Source: Carposina sasakii
Taxonomy: Eukaryota; Arthropoda; Insecta; Lepidoptera; Carposinidae
Length of the DNA: 64,000 bases
Assembly (NCBI GenBank): GCA_014607495.2
Contig: CP053154.1
Location: 11,966,001 to 12,030,000 of the forward strand
Reading direction: 5' to 3'
Shown here one piece after another: positions 44,975-58,151 of the stretch. The first letter of the stretch is position 1; each line of letters begins with the position of its first letter. Both the position numbers and the translations under genes were made by a program. A model generated the notes under the pieces. It was not told the DNA's origin. It saw only the letters and a list, made by a program, of their open reading frames with translations, and did no database searches.

Positions 44975-45590
44975 AGTGCAGGTCAAATCAGAGGTTATTG
45001 TGATTAGATTGTTAATTAAAAATTATATTATAAGCTCAGCTTCTTATTAATTAAATTAATTACCCACTTATAAATAAATATTCAAGTGTTTTATGTAAAT
45101 TACACAAAAACCACTGACTCACATTAATTTCAAACAATCACACTTAACTAAATAAATTGTATTGGTAAATAGATTATTCGTAGGTACATAATAATTACGA
45201 TGGCATTTTTAATAGTTGTAGAAAATGATGTTTTAAAATAAATCATAAACCTTGTACCTACTTACATAACATTGGATATTTTGTTGTCAGAAAAGGAATT
45301 ACAGGAAAACTACTGAATAGGATTTAATATAGATTTTACATTTTATAATATAGTCGAGGTTCATTTGGAAATTAAAACCAACGTTCTGTTGATTTGAAAC
45401 AGTTTTTTTTATTTACCATTTATTTGGTTGAATTTTTTATTTACCTTTTATTTTTTCGCAATGGTCAGATAGGAAGGATAAAGTTAATGCTCTATCTTGA
45501 TCAAGTTTTAAAGAAAGACAGCAACTATTCATCAGATACTACTATCTGCCTACTGAAAAATCAACCCATAACTGAAAAGTTTTTTTTAAT

Positions 45591-45862
45591 AGTCTTCTAT
45601 GCTGCTCTGGGAGTAAAAAAAAACGCATAATACTACAGCTGCTTCTCTTCCCGGGCATACTGTACAAGTCAGTAGAGGAACAAGAGGGTCTTGGTGTTTT
45701 GTAGGACATGGGCTGACCACCTGTCACTACTAATCGAACTTGTACATCTTAAATATACCCTTAAAATTGGTCAGAAGTGGCACCATGTGGTTCTATCGGC
45801 CCTTGGTGCTCTGCCTACCCCGTAAGGGATAAAGGCGTGATTATATGTATGTATGTATGTTC
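45591..45862 (-). repeat. SINE-like repeat (TTATCCCTTACGGGG family), long copy
   Basis: It has the same full layout as 3079-3347, from CTATGCTGCTCTGGGAGTAA to the (TATG)n end. Confidence 0.75.
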
Positions 45863-46887
45863 TAGATTTAAGGTTTTTTATCCATCCAAATGTATAAATC
45901 CAAATAAATTTAACTATTAACTTGTAATGTCTAAAATAAAGTGATCTCTGCAACGGACAACAAGCCTAACATTATACTGCACAGCTTTTTACAACTCCAC
46001 AAGAAAATATGAAAACTTCCGCAAAGAAACTGAAACCGATGAAAATTGAAACATCACATGATAAAATTCCTTTTCCCTTTTTAATCCTGCGAGTTTTTCT
46101 CTTACGGTAAGTAACAATCTGCAGGAGGGTTCAGTCAAGTGTGAATGAGATTCGCGCTTGTTGGATTTCCTTTTAACCATTGAAATGTTTTCAAGAATGG
46201 GATAGTCATGGAATAAAATATTTAATTCAGTTCAGTTTCTTTCCGAATAATTATTATATCAGTAGTGTACTGAACCAATAAATGATTATTTATCAATCAA
46301 TCAATTTATTTGTTTGCACCAGTTTGCACACATATGGGATCGACAAATGATATAGACAAATTCCTCTCCATGCAAAGGTTGGCATGCAAATATTAGTTTT
46401 CGTCTTGTGGGTATATTAATATTCCATTAAATATAAAAAGTTAATAATAAATTGACTATTGAATAGACTGTTATTTTGAAATTCCTATTGCAATATTTTT
46501 TTTAGTCATATTGTATACCAGAGATTAATTTTCGTAAAAATAGCATAAGTGTAATAATAAATTTTGTATTGACGATAATAATTTTTGACGTCCCAAAGGG
46601 CCAGGTCTACCGATTCCACTTATTGAAATTTCAGGTTTGATGATTCAATTTGAATGAACAGATTTTGTTGAATAATGATAGAAACGGGAAAATACCATTT
46701 TAATTTCGTCCCTTATTTTCAGGTTGAATTTAAAAAGAAATTATAAGACGTCAAAGCTTATTTTCAGTACTTTCTGAAGGTTGAATGACCACTATTACAT
46801 ATACAGTCACCACCATACCTAAAGACGTATTCTCTAATAAAATCAAATCAAGATAAGAAAAAAGCTACAAATCCAAAACTGTTCAAT

Positions 46888-47008
46888 ACATACATCACGC
46901 CTTTATCCCTTACGGGGTAGGCAGAGCATCAAGGGTCGATAGAACCACATGGTGCCACTTCTGACCAATTTTAAAGGTATAGTTGAGATCTACAGGTTCG
47001 GTTACGGT
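46888..47008 (+). repeat. SINE-like repeat (TTATCCCTTACGGGG family), short copy
   Basis: It reads CATCACGCCTTTATCCCTTA and runs to the GGTATAGTTGAGATCTACA block. It is the uninterrupted version of the MITE-split copy at 41571. Confidence 0.75.
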
Positions 47009-48109
47009 ACTGTTCAATATCTTTTTACAATTGCATACAAATTTGCAAACATAAAACAGAGAATAATATTGCTATTGCCGTGATAATATTGGACGAATAA
47101 TATAAAAAAAATAGAGGCAGCTTTTTATATAATCCATAAAAGGATTATCAGAATATCCAATTCAAACAATACAATAATTGGCCTGAGATAGCTCGAGTCA
47201 GCTCCGTGCTGTCATATTTCTTTTATATTCCGCTAGAGCGTTCCGTATTACTAATAATATTACAGTCTAATAATGTAATAGCAATTTCTTAGCTATTAAG
47301 CTAATATTGCTTATCCTGGATATGGAGACCGAAATCGTTGTGATATAATAATGGGATTGGTGTTGTGAAGCACAATCTTCCGGCATCATATTAGCCTTTT
47401 ATATGTATAACACAGTACCAACACAAGTAACAAGTACCATTGTTTTGATTTATACGACAGTGTTAATTACTCGCAGGAAATGTTTTTTTTTATTATTGAT
47501 TTGATTATTCTACAATGTATGCTTTCCGCCTCAATTGTATCCTGTGACTTGTTAAATGGGCTTATTGGTTATTGTGTGATACATTGCTGTATTTTGGATC
47601 ATCTTGTAACTCTCCTTTGGGGTTAGTCAGTTAATAGAACTTTTTGAGCGCAACGTTATTTTGAAAAATCATAGATCGGTTATAATTTTGTTTTTAAGTC
47701 ATTATCTAAGCCTTAAAATTCCAATGTTCTTTTTAATTTTTTCAGGATAAAATGTGTAGTTCGTTTAAATAGGCCTTAGAATCTAAAATAATAAAATTTG
47801 GAATTTTCCTACCAAAATTTTCAGTTGTTTTCGCCTCTAATTTGCCTGGCTGTCATTTTAAACGTAGAGTAGGTACTCGGGGTAAAATATTGCATATTGA
47901 TTTCTGGAAAGAAACACGATTTATTTTTTAACTTAGATAGATACTGACTTCCAGCTGTCCCAAGGCCAATGTCGATGTACATTAGTTATTGTAGTGTACT
48001 GCATAATGTAGAATCCAGAGGTACGTAACTATACAGCCACGGGACTGCAGTACTGAAATTATTTCATATGCGGATTTAGATAAATTTTAATAAATAGATA
48101 AATTTTAAT
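47009..48109. other. No gene recognised
   Basis: AT-rich sequence without a supported gene. Confidence 0.4.
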
Positions 48110-48688
48110 AAATAAACTGACTTTTTTTAAAAAAATTAACCGACTTCAAACTTTAACTAAAAAGCGATAAATAACGTAACTAATTTATCTACTTAATACA
48201 TATTAAATATCTCAAATTATTTAAATATTAACAACTTAATACCTAATACTGTAACAAAGTCATCTTTAACTATTTAAATATTTATAATTATCACTTATTT
48301 TTTGAAGTCGGTGCCAGCCTAGGTAACGTAGTCTGTTGTGTTGATGGACGCGCGTGGCGGGCAAAGCCACACACACGGCAAAATACAATATGGTGTAGTA
48401 GGCAGCGTTAATGCAATTTCCTATTCTTGGTTTTACTATTTAGTGTGGGTCAGTTTTCTTAATTACATTGATTTGTTTGGCTGGCACCGACTCCAAAAAA
48501 TAAGTGATAATTATAAATATTTAAATAGTTAAAGATGACTTTGTTACAGTATTAGGTATTAAGTTGTTAATATTTAAATAATTTGAGATATTTAATATGT
48601 ATTAAGTAGATAAATTAGTTACGTTATTTATCGCTTTTTAGTTAAAGTTTGAAGTCGGTTAATTTTTTTAAAAAAAGTCAGTTTATTT
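48110..48688. mobile_element. Foldback module with about 210-bp inverted arms
   Basis: The arms 48110-48320 and 48479-48688 are near-perfect reverse complements (AAATAAACTGAC outside, GGTGCCAGCC inside), with a spacer of about 158 bp. ACCGACTTCAAA near the outer end matches the GAAGTCGGT at 50656-50664 in inverse orientation, so it may be the left part of a larger element running to about 50668. Confidence 0.8.
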
Positions 48689-48744
48689 CTCGATTTTTAG
48701 TTGTGTTAATGCGTTGTGGACTTAAATAGATGCTAGTTTATACA

Positions 48745-49110
48745 TGGTGATTTTTGGTCGTTAACGTTCCTGAAAACTACGTAATCTCCTCATCATCACG
48801 ATCATTTTTCTCCTTGGAAGCATACCTGGGAAGTGTCTGGTTTTCAAAATATTAGGGTCCAAAGTTGAGTAAATAGACTGCGTTTTTCTGCATGAATGTA
48901 CATAGATGCGCGTAGCAAGATTTTTCACGAGAAATAATTAATATCTTTCTATGAAAAAACTAGCATAAACACTATACACTATAAATTTTGCCAGATCAAG
49001 TAAAAAAAAAAAAAAAAAAATCCAAGCACATTTTTGGCATAAACTTACTTTATTTGATGTATAGAGTACTTACCCTTCGTTAATGGAGGCCACAAAAAAC
49101 ACCCTGTATA
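48745..49110 (+). repeat. Interspersed repeat ending ACACCCTGTATA, copy 1
   Basis: It contains CATCATCACGATCATTTTTC, GCATACCTGGGAAGTGTCTG and GTTGAGTAAATAGACTGCGT, all present in order at 58152-58437. This copy has extra DNA including a poly(A) tract (about 49002-49020). Confidence 0.7.
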
Positions 49111-50394
49111 GTTTCCATCGACCAATTGCAGTACTGTCCCCTAACTCCTAACCGTTAAGGAGTTCTGTAGCTTGACCATCAGCACAGCAGCATCAGATGT
49201 TGATTCAAGTAACACGTTAGCCCTGCATACTACTAAATAGTTTCCATCGACCAATTGCAGTACTGTCTCCCAACTCCTAACCGTTAAGGAGTTCTGTAGC
49301 TTCATCATCAGCACAGCAGCATCAGATATTGATTCAAGTAACACGTTAGCCCTGCATACTACTAAATAATTTCCATCGACCAATTGCAGTACTGTCTCCC
49401 AACTCCTAACCGTTAAGGAGTTCTGTAGCTTCATCATCAGCACAGCAGCATCAGATATTGATTCAAGTAACACGTCAGCCCTACACACTACTAAATAGTT
49501 TTCATCGACCAATTGCTGTACTGTCTCCGAACTCCTAACCGTTAAGGAGTTCTGTAGCTTCATCATCAGCACAGAAGCATCAGATGTTGATTCAAGTAAC
49601 ACGTTAGCCCTACATACTACTAAATAGTTTCCATTGACCAATTGCAGTACTGTATCCCAACTCCTAACCGCTAAGGAGTTCTGTAGCTTAACCATCATCA
49701 CAGCAGCATCAGATGTTGATTCAAGTATACCTCACAAGCAACAAGTTAGCCCTACATACCACTATATAGTTTCCATCGACCAATTGCAGTACTGTCTCCC
49801 AACTCCTAACCGTTAAGGAGTTCTGTAGCTTAACCATCATCACAGCAGCATCAGATGTTGATTCAAGTATACCTCACAAGCAACAAGTTAGCCCTACATA
49901 CCACTATACAGTTTCCATCGACCAATTGCAGTACTGTCTCCCAACTCCTAACCGTTAAGGAGTTCTGTAGCTTCATCATCAGCACAGCAGCATCAGATAT
50001 TGATTCAAGTAACACGTTAGCCCTGCATACTACTAAATAGTTTCCATCGACCAATTGCAGTACTGTCTCCCAACTCCTAACCGTTAAGGAGTTCTGTAGC
50101 TTCATCATCAGCACAGCAGCATCAGATGTTGATTGAAGTAACACGTCAGCCCTACACACTACTAAATAGTTTTCATCGACCCATTGCTGTACTGTCTCCC
50201 AACTCCTAATCGTCAAGGAGTTCTATAGCTTCATCATCAGCACAGAAGCATCAGATGTTGATTCAAGTAACACGTTAGCCCTACATACAACTTAATAGTT
50301 TCCATTGACCAATTGCAGTACTGTATCCCAACTCCTAACCGTTAAGGAGTTCTGTAGCTTCATCATCAGCACAGCAGCATTAGATGTTGACACC
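49111..50394 (-). repeat. 129-bp tandem repeat array, ten units
   Basis: Units start at 49111, 49240, 49369, 49498, 49627, 49769, 49911, 50040, 50169 and 50298. Most are 129 bp and two are 142 bp with an extra TACCTCACAAGC segment. Each holds CTCCTAACCGTTAAGGAGTT, a small inverted repeat. Because 129 is a multiple of three, - frames stay open as a 43-residue repeat (LQNSLTVRSWETVLQLVDGN). I find no start context, splice site or known domain, and the 142-bp units break the frame, so I treat it as a minisatellite. Confidence 0.9.
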
Positions 50395-50668
50395 CTGAAG
50401 CATATACCTGAGTAGGACATGATTACGTAACAAAAGCACCATACGAGCATACAATTTTCGGTGGTTGCCCTAGATTTCTCCTGGATCCCATCATCAGATC
50501 CTGACCTGGTGAAAATGGGACCACCTCAGAAGTGAACTCTATCCAACCAAAAAAAAATTTTTGAAATCCGTTTATAACTGACGGAAATATCGGTGAACAT
50601 ACATAAAAAAAAAATATTATACATACAGACGAATTGAGAACCTCCTCCTTTTTTTGAAGTCGGTAATA
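50395..50668. repeat. Shared tail of composite element 1
   Basis: It runs from CCTGAAGCATATACCTGAGT through GATTTCTCCTGGATCCCATC to TTTTTTTGAAGTCGGT. The same tail follows the second array (54631-54900). Its end is the inverse of the ACCGACTTCAAA start near 48141. Confidence 0.75.
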
Positions 50669-52574
50669 AAACCAAAAGCATCGCTACCTTGGCAATGGCG
50701 CTATTGCGCCGACCTCAAAATTATGAGTAAGTAAATAATTAAAATCTAAATAACTACAAGTAAATAAGGAAGATCTTAAATAGTGATAGAGTTTTTAAAA
50801 AACACAAGTTATTTATATAGAAAAAATATCGTTAATAAATAGAAATATAACCTATAGAACGTTAGTCCCGAAGGACAATTTGAGGAATATTTATGGGTGC
50901 CGTTCGGTGCTAATCGCGGCTCTGTCATTCAGTGCTCAGCGGTCAGTGGCCACGAGTGTATGTCAACGTAAAGGACTTACCATGACGAAATATGTGCTGA
51001 ATAGAAATTAGGTTATATTTCTATTCATTAATACAAAAACAGATAGGAGAGCTGTTGAAACCTTCCAAACTGACCAAAATACACGTTCATGTTCATGACC
51101 TACACGTGCCGCAACAAAAACTTTCTCGACAAAATTTTGAAGTCAGTAATTTCAACTAGTTTTTCTTTTTATATCCTCTAGAATATTGCCTCTTAACTAT
51201 ATGCTATAGTAAAGGATAAAGTTTTTTCTCTCTTGCTTTTGGAAAAATCGGCCCTTATTCACTTAATAGACTCCTTATAGATTACCTTATAGTTATTATA
51301 TACCTATACATTCAGTTAAATTAAGTTAACATAATCTCATCATGAATTCGCCACATAAATTAACTGAGAAATGAAAATGCATAGTCCAGAGAATCAGCTT
51401 AACCGGGGTTACGTGCATCGGTTGAGGTAACATTGCTTTTCATTGAAGATAATACTTATAGCACTGGAGAAAATTTAACGCTAATATTCTCTCTAGAAAT
51501 TTAAATCGAGCTACCCTTGGCAACAATATTAAGAGTAGGTACCTATACCTATATTAATTTGTTTTTAGACTTGTGACATGTACGTATGAATTGTTAGTCG
51601 GAGAAAAATAGTCGACTGGGAGCAAAAGGATGTTTTTTCATGTGCCTTTCATTGCCCAACTTGGCAGGGGTATCGTGATACAAGATAGATTAAACAGACC
51701 CCAATAATTTTTAATCAAATTAAATAATTTTTTAATTTTCCCGAACGAACCTTGAACAAGCCCAAAGTATTTTTAAGGGTATCAATAAATGCCCCATTTA
51801 TCAATTTCCACTAAATCGGGAAGCAGTGGACCCAACCACCTCATAATTCAAGCTCGGAGATTAAGCAGCGAGTCAACTTAATCGCCTTACCCCACCTTAC
51901 GTACCCGGGTACCGTCGACACAGTTCTCCGGAGAATATTAAACTCTCATATACTTACATGCGTGAAACTTTAGCGATATTCAAGGTATCTCTTTCAGACA
52001 ATACGAGTTACGTGAAAGAAAAAGCGAGATGTGAGAACTTTTCAACACATTTCCGCCAGTCTCGGTACACATTCGTCGCTGATTGCTTTCCTGTTCCTTA
52101 AGAAAACTTGTTCCGTATTGTTTGTCTACTATCTAAAATCTCGTTGAATGATTCTTGCAGAGTCGACGTTTGTGCTAAAGTTATATTAACCGTAAAAGCG
52201 GTGGAATATTGCGTCTGATCTGAAACTGTAGGAAATTAGAAAGATTTTTGATATCATGAATTTTGTGTATGAAGTACCTAAATACGCAAAGTAGAACATG
52301 CATACTTATGTAGGTAGTCTTACTGTGGCATCGAATAATTTTAACGAATACGTATCCTTACTTGTAATGAAAACTTGTAACTTCGTTATTACCGAATATC
52401 CAATTCAAAATTTCTAGATACTGCTTAGCAAATTGGCGCTCTAGTTCTGGTTAAACTTTCTAACAAAAAATACACTACATATATAACGCTATACGTAGCC
52501 GTAGGATGACCTTCGGGATCCCCCAGTTCTGGCTACGCAAATTCGGAAGGATAGTCATAGTATGTATTATGTGT
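50669..52574. other. No gene recognised
   Basis: No supported coding or RNA feature was seen. Confidence 0.4.
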
Positions 52575-52800
52575 ATGTACTAGCGGCCGCCCACGGCTTC
52601 GCCCGCGTGAGAGTGCATTACTCCCGTGGAAAGGCGGGGTGGGTCCCTAGTTATACATTATAAACCTTTCTCGTGAATCACTCTATCTATTAAAAAAACC
52701 GCATCAAAATCCGTTCCCTAGAAAAGATCCCTATGAAAGATCTAAGCATACATAGGGACGGACAGACAGCAGAAAGCGACTTTGTTTTATAATATGTATT
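52575..52800 (-). repeat. Helitron-like repeat copy
   Basis: Read on -, it ends in GGCCGC and TAGT after a GC-rich stretch, with ACGGATTTTGATGCGGTTTT upstream, like 4839-4990. Confidence 0.5.
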
Positions 52801-53231
52801 GAAGTGAAGTAATTGTCCCATAACTTACTTGTTAGTTTCATCGATTGTTCGGATATAAAGAGCGTTCGCTACCCCCTTAGAGGTACTCGTGGCAATGATT
52901 TCCGTCGTATACAAATTGCCAACGGTAGGCAGATTCTTAGTAACGTGGGTGATTTCAATTTATCCATTCTCCTTTGTAAAATTACGTTGGGTGGGTACAA
53001 TAAAGTTCCATTAAATAATTTCAAAATTTCACCCATTCTAAGTATAAATTGACACTTGTTAAGTTTCAATTTGAGTCACATCAATAAAAGACGACTCGAG
53101 AGTAGAATCCATTGCAATATTTCCGGCCCCCTTATTACCTAACTAGCAAAAGCAAAGCGATAGAGAAAATTGTACAAAAATCGCTGATTGCTTGTCAAAT
53201 TCGTATTACGTAAAACTGACTTTTAGAAAAA

Positions 53232-53465
53232 AAAAATCGACTTCAAAAAACACAAACGACAAAAACTTTTAACTAAAAAGCGATAAATAACGTAACTAAT
53301 TTATCTACTTAATACATTTAAATATTTACAACTTAATACTTTAACAAAGTCATCTTTAACTATTTAAATATTTATAATTATTTATTATATATATATATAT
53401 ATATATTATTATAATTTATCGCATTAGGGGAACCTGTAATGATAAACATTAGTTATATGTGTGTG

Positions 53466-53498
<33 letters not shown>

Positions 53499-53850
53499 AT
53501 CACTTATTTTTTGGAGTCGGTGCCAGCCTAGGTAACGTAGTCTGTTGTATTGATGGACGCGCGCGGCTGGCAAAGCCACACAACGGCAAAATACAATACG
53601 GTGTAATAGGCAGGGCACGCGGTAATGCAATTTCCTATTCTTAGTTTTACTTTGAATTTTAGTATCGGTCAGTTTTCTTAATTACATTTATTTGTTTGGC
53701 TGGCACCGACTCAAAAATAAGTGATAATTATAAATATTTAAATAGTTAAAGATGACTTTAGGTATTAAGTTGTAAATATTTAAATGTAATAAGTAGATAA
53801 ATTAGTTATGTTATTTATCGCTTTTTAGTTAAAGTTTTTGTCGTTTGTGT
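53232..53850. mobile_element. Foldback module, second copy with insertion
   Basis: It matches 48110-48688 in arms and spacer (TAACGTAGTCTGTTGT, GGTGCCAGCC and GGCTGGCACCGACTC). The left arm is interrupted by a TA microsatellite and a TAAA tract (about 53386-53494). Confidence 0.75.
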
Positions 53851-53907
53851 TACTACTTTACTTACCCGTATAAGTATCACGTTAGCCCTACATATAATCG
53901 ACCAAAT

Positions 53908-54630
53908 TGCAGTACCTAATGTCCCCTAACTCCTAACCGTTAAGAAGTTCTGTAGCTTGACCATCAGCACAGCAACATCAGATGTTGATTCAAGTATACC
54001 TCACAAGCAACACGTTAGCCCTACATACTACTATATAGTTTCCATCGACCAATTGCAGTACTGGTTCCCAACTCCTAACCGTTAAGGAGTTCTGTAGCTT
54101 CATCATCAGCACAGCAGCATCAGATGTTGATTCTAGTAACACGTTAGCCCTACATACTACTAAATAGTTTCCATCGACCAATTGCCGTACTGTCTCCCAA
54201 CTCCTAACCGTTAAGGAGTTCTGTAGCTTCATTATCAGCACAGCAGCATCAGATGTTGATTCGAGTTACATGTTAGCCCTACATACTACTAAATAGTTTC
54301 CATCGACCAATTGCAGTACTGTGGAGTTCTGTAGCTTCATCATCAGCACAGCAGCATCAGATGTAGATTCAAGTAACACGTCAGCCCTACATACTACTAA
54401 ATAGTTTCCATCGACCAATTTCCGTACTGTCTCCGAACTCCTAACCGTTAAGGAGTTCTGTAGCTTCATCATCAGCACAGCAGCATTAGATATTGATTCA
54501 AGTAACACGTTAGCCCTTCATACTACTAAATAGTTTCCATCGACCAATTGCACTACTGTACTGTCTCCCAATTCTTAACCGTTAAGGAGTTCTGTAGCTT
54601 CATCATCAGCACAGCAACATCAAATATTTA
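53908..54630 (-). repeat. 129-bp tandem repeat array, second copy, about six units
   Basis: Unit starts are seen at 54038, 54167, 54296, 54404 and 54533, plus a degenerate first unit at about 53908. One unit has lost 21 bp. The sequence is the same as in the array at 49111-50394 with a few percent differences. Confidence 0.88.
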
Positions 54631-54900
54631 TACCCTGAAGCATATACCTGAGACATGATTACGTAACAAAAGCACCATACGAGCATACAATTTTCGGTGG
54701 TTGCCCTAGATTTCTCCTGGATCCCATCATCAGATCCTGACCTGGTGAAAATGGGACCACCTCAGAAGTGAACTCTATCCAACAAAAAAAAAAAAATTGA
54801 AATCCGTCTATATTTGACGGAAATATCGGTGATAATACATTTTAAAAAATTATACATACAGACGAATTTAGAACGACCTCGTTTTTTTTAAGTCGGTTAA
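54631..54900. repeat. Shared tail of composite element 2
   Basis: CCTGAAGCATATACCTGAG through GAAAATGGGACCACCTCAGA to TTTTTTTTAAGTCGGTTAA, matching 50395-50668. Confidence 0.75.
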
Positions 54901-55077
54901 AAATGAATTTCAAAGGAACTTTGACATTTCAAGGCGAATATTGTACAATTTTCGCTATCGCTTTGCTTCGGCTTTGTTATTGCTTTAACGTAATCAGGGG
55001 CCGGTTTCCATTAGTTTGCGTAATTTAGTTAGGCTAAGTACATAGTATGAAACAATTACACGTGAACTGGGTTAGCC

Positions 55078-55200
55078 CATCGCCTACAAAACACCAAGAC
55101 CCTCTTGTCCCTCTACTGACTTGTACAGTATGCCCGGGAAGAGAAGCTACAGCAGTATATACGTTTTTTTTTCACTTCCAGAGCAGCATAGAAGCTGCTC
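55078..55200 (+). repeat. SINE-like repeat, second half only
   Basis: AACACCAAGACCCTCTTGTC through CCAGAGCAGCATAGAAG, the complement of the start of 3079-3347. The front half is missing. Confidence 0.65.
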
Positions 55201-55465
55201 TTTACCATATACCTATAGTTATTACCATATATGTAACTACTAACTATAGGTAAAACTATCAATGATAAAGATTTAGCATTTGATGCTATTTTCAACCTTG
55301 CAAGTGGACCTAATTAGTCAAAACTTAATTTATTTTATTTATTTATAATGCTAGAAGATGGAGAAAACTTAGAAAAATTTAGTGTTACTCAAGTTTTCAA
55401 GTCGATCAATCCTACACATAACCAAACCTTAAATAACCTTAAATAAGCAGAAAAGAATTCGTACC

Positions 55466-55585
55466 AGCCCATGTCTGCCCGTGAGTATCGTACGAGGCGA
55501 TTAAGGGTTCCCGGGAGGAGGTTCTGGCGTGCCCTGGGGGAGGCCTACGTCCAGCAGTGGACTGCAATAGGCTGATGATGAATGC
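55466..55585 (+). repeat. RTE-type LINE 3' tail
   Basis: CAGCCCATGTCTGCCCGTGA, GCGATTAAGGGTTCCCGGGA, then GGCCTACGTCCAGCAGTGGA and GGCTGATGATGA. It is the most complete noncoding tail of this family in the window. Confidence 0.75.
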
Positions 55586-55904
55586 ATGTACACGGATGTA
55601 CGGAAATGTTCCGGTGATAATATTAAAAGAAACAACACATATTATACGTCAGTGTCCTTCAGCTCCATTAAAGTAAAGTTATCTATATTCGTTACAGTTA
55701 TAGAAAGCAGACTACTCGTAGTTGGAAAGAGGAGCACCATGATTCGAGTTAGTATATTTCTTCGCAATTACCCGAGTTTCTTTTATTGAGGAAGAACAAG
55801 TAGGAGATGCGATCGTCAATGTAAACTACGTAGCGAGTGCGGACTAATAACAGGCTACTTTTGCCTGGTATCATAACGTTATATTACGTCCGTCGCATAC
55901 TTAG

Positions 55905-56065
55905 TCCTATTAGCGACTGATTGGCATAGTAGCGATCCTATCCGTCGTGCCATAGGCCCTGTGTTTGAATCCCGGCAGGTACAAATATCGATATGATGAG
56001 AACCGATGTTTGTTTCAGTCAGGGCAAGATTTAGAGTACTGTAATTTGCAGAACATACCATCTAT
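55905..56065 (+). repeat. tRNA-derived SINE
   Basis: An A-box-like TTGGCATAGTAGCGA (55921-55935) and a B-box-like GTGTTTGAATCCC (55961-55973) are spaced as in a tRNA gene, followed by a body with GAACCGATGTTTGTTTCAG. I recognise this layout from lepidopteran tRNA SINEs. Confidence 0.6.
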
Positions 56066-57979
56066 GTACTAACAATAAATATTCTTATTACACGCTAAAT
56101 CATAGACGCTAAAGCTTAGAGATCGTAGTGTTGAACTAGGTTAATGTTTTGTAAGGTAACTTATTAATTGTTTGAAATAATTATTTAAAATGCTAGAAAT
56201 GGTGACAATATTTTCCATCAACAAATGTTGCTAGGCCATCTCTTCTTCGCATTTAATTCATAGTTCCTTTGCTTGTTAGTTCGAAACTACCCCTATCCAT
56301 ACAAATGGCCCCTAACTGAGCAGCAAACAGTATAGTACAAATAGTAACGTTCACAATGAGAACTATATTGATTTCAGAATTCCTGATAAATAATTAATGC
56401 CGAGAGAATGATGATGATGATGAAGGAAAGCCCAAGAAAAAAAAATCTATTTCAATTTCGGTTTTTTATTTTCTATTATTCCAAATTCAGTACTTTGCTT
56501 CGGCTAGCCTTTTTTCGTAAGTTTCTCTATTTTATTTTCTATTCTAGTAATGGAGCAGATTTTTATACGAGTTTGAAAAAATAATGATTTTAAAAATAAA
56601 TGTGTCATGCATGAAAAACTTTTTTTAACCGGACAGGTAACATGCATTATTATGTATAACTGGATTTATTGTACAATTTCTGTTATATTATACAATTTCT
56701 AATGTAAAAGAAAGGCTACTGTTTAAAGCAAAATATATTTACTCTCGGATATTCACAACTTTTCATGGTCAGTGTTTTAATAAAATTGCTAATATTTTTT
56801 TAGGTAAGTAGATGTACAAAGTACGTAAGTAAAAAATGTAATGTAAGTAAGTGTAAGTAGAAAATATTTTGTACGCGTGGCATGGATTTATAGTTTTTAT
56901 TCCCTTCTGTGAATTTTCGCGAAGCGAAGTGTATCTTTTTATTTGAATTTCAATTATATTTTACACGTTCTTTGAACACGTGGAGGATTTACGAACCTTC
57001 GCATTACCATCAAGCACGAGCACAACAAAAGTTAAAACAAAAAGTAGAGACCGTCTAACTGAACTAACTTGGTACATAATTAGACAGATGGAGTGGAGCA
57101 ACCAAAATTTCAGTAATTACCCCTTTTGGAACTCCAGGAAAATATATTTGCAGGAACTGTATTTCAGAGGGATTAAGAGTTGATTAAGTTGAGGTTAATT
57201 TAGTTCATCATGATTAGGGGTATTAATTTGTACTTTTTGATTTATTGTAAAAGTTATTTGCATTTCGTAAATAAGAAACAAGAATTCTCCTTTTTTAAAC
57301 TACACCTATTGTCAAATCGATTTCTGTTTACAATCAATAGGTAAGTTATTAAACAAGGTAGGTAGATAGTTTTCTTCCAAGGCACGCGTACATATACTTG
57401 GTATTGTTACCTACTATAATTTAAAGTTTAGGAATAGCAGCTAACCATACAATTTATAAAACTTGTAATAAGGTAATACTTAAATGGGCATTAATATGCT
57501 ACTATTTATTTCCGAAAAATATAATTTTCTGGAAAAATCACACGATTTTGCACATTTCACCGAAGCCAGTAGGTGTCTATAAAAACAAAAACAGGCTTAG
57601 TTAATCGCGTGTAAAACATCCGCAGTTTCACCATCTTATCTGTAAGCCGAAGAGAGCGACACTGTCGCCTCTGTTATACCAATTACACTGACAATTTAAC
57701 AGCATTTTAATATGGCGGCTGTAGTTCCTCTTTCAACCACCGCACAGATAAATTGGTAGGTCTGTACTTCCACGTTCGTTAAACTGTTCCCTAGACGAAG
57801 GAGTTTGTATGCGACAACAGGTGCTCGCGATAAATACAACGGGTTATGCATTTGTTATGAGTACATAATGTTACGGCGTGAAAGATAATGGCGCATATTT
57901 AAACACATTATTTCTACTAGCTGTTACTCGCGACTCTGTCTGCAGGGATAATGGCGGCAGCTATTGTAGTAAACAGATG
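56066..57979. other. No gene recognised
   Basis: No supported gene. The open frame at 56980-57183 has no splice or signal context. Confidence 0.4.
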
Positions 57980-58106
57980 CTATGCTACGTTGCTACGGGT
58001 TCGTGAGATATCGACAAATCACATTCATTGGTCAATGTGGGTCAATGATGTCAAAGAACTTGATTGCGTGGTGGATATCTAACACATTCTTAGCAACGTA
58101 GCATAG
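57980..58106. mobile_element. Small MITE, 127 bp
   Basis: Perfect 16-bp inverted ends CTATGCTACGTTGCTA (57980-57995) and complement (58091-58106), with pairing resuming at AGATATC/GATATCT further in. No clear target duplication. Confidence 0.65.
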
Positions 58107-58151
58107 AGGAAAAATGACCTAAATCTAATTTTACCATAATTCTAATCATGA

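Noticed and set aside
49141..49701. 186-codon open frame on - over the tandem array
   Set aside because: It is a 43-residue repeat produced by a 129-bp minisatellite; the 142-bp units break the frame, and there is no start context.
49111..50394. Regular repeats considered as a CRISPR array
   Set aside because: The whole 129-bp unit is repeated with no variable spacers, units are far too long, and the DNA is eukaryotic.
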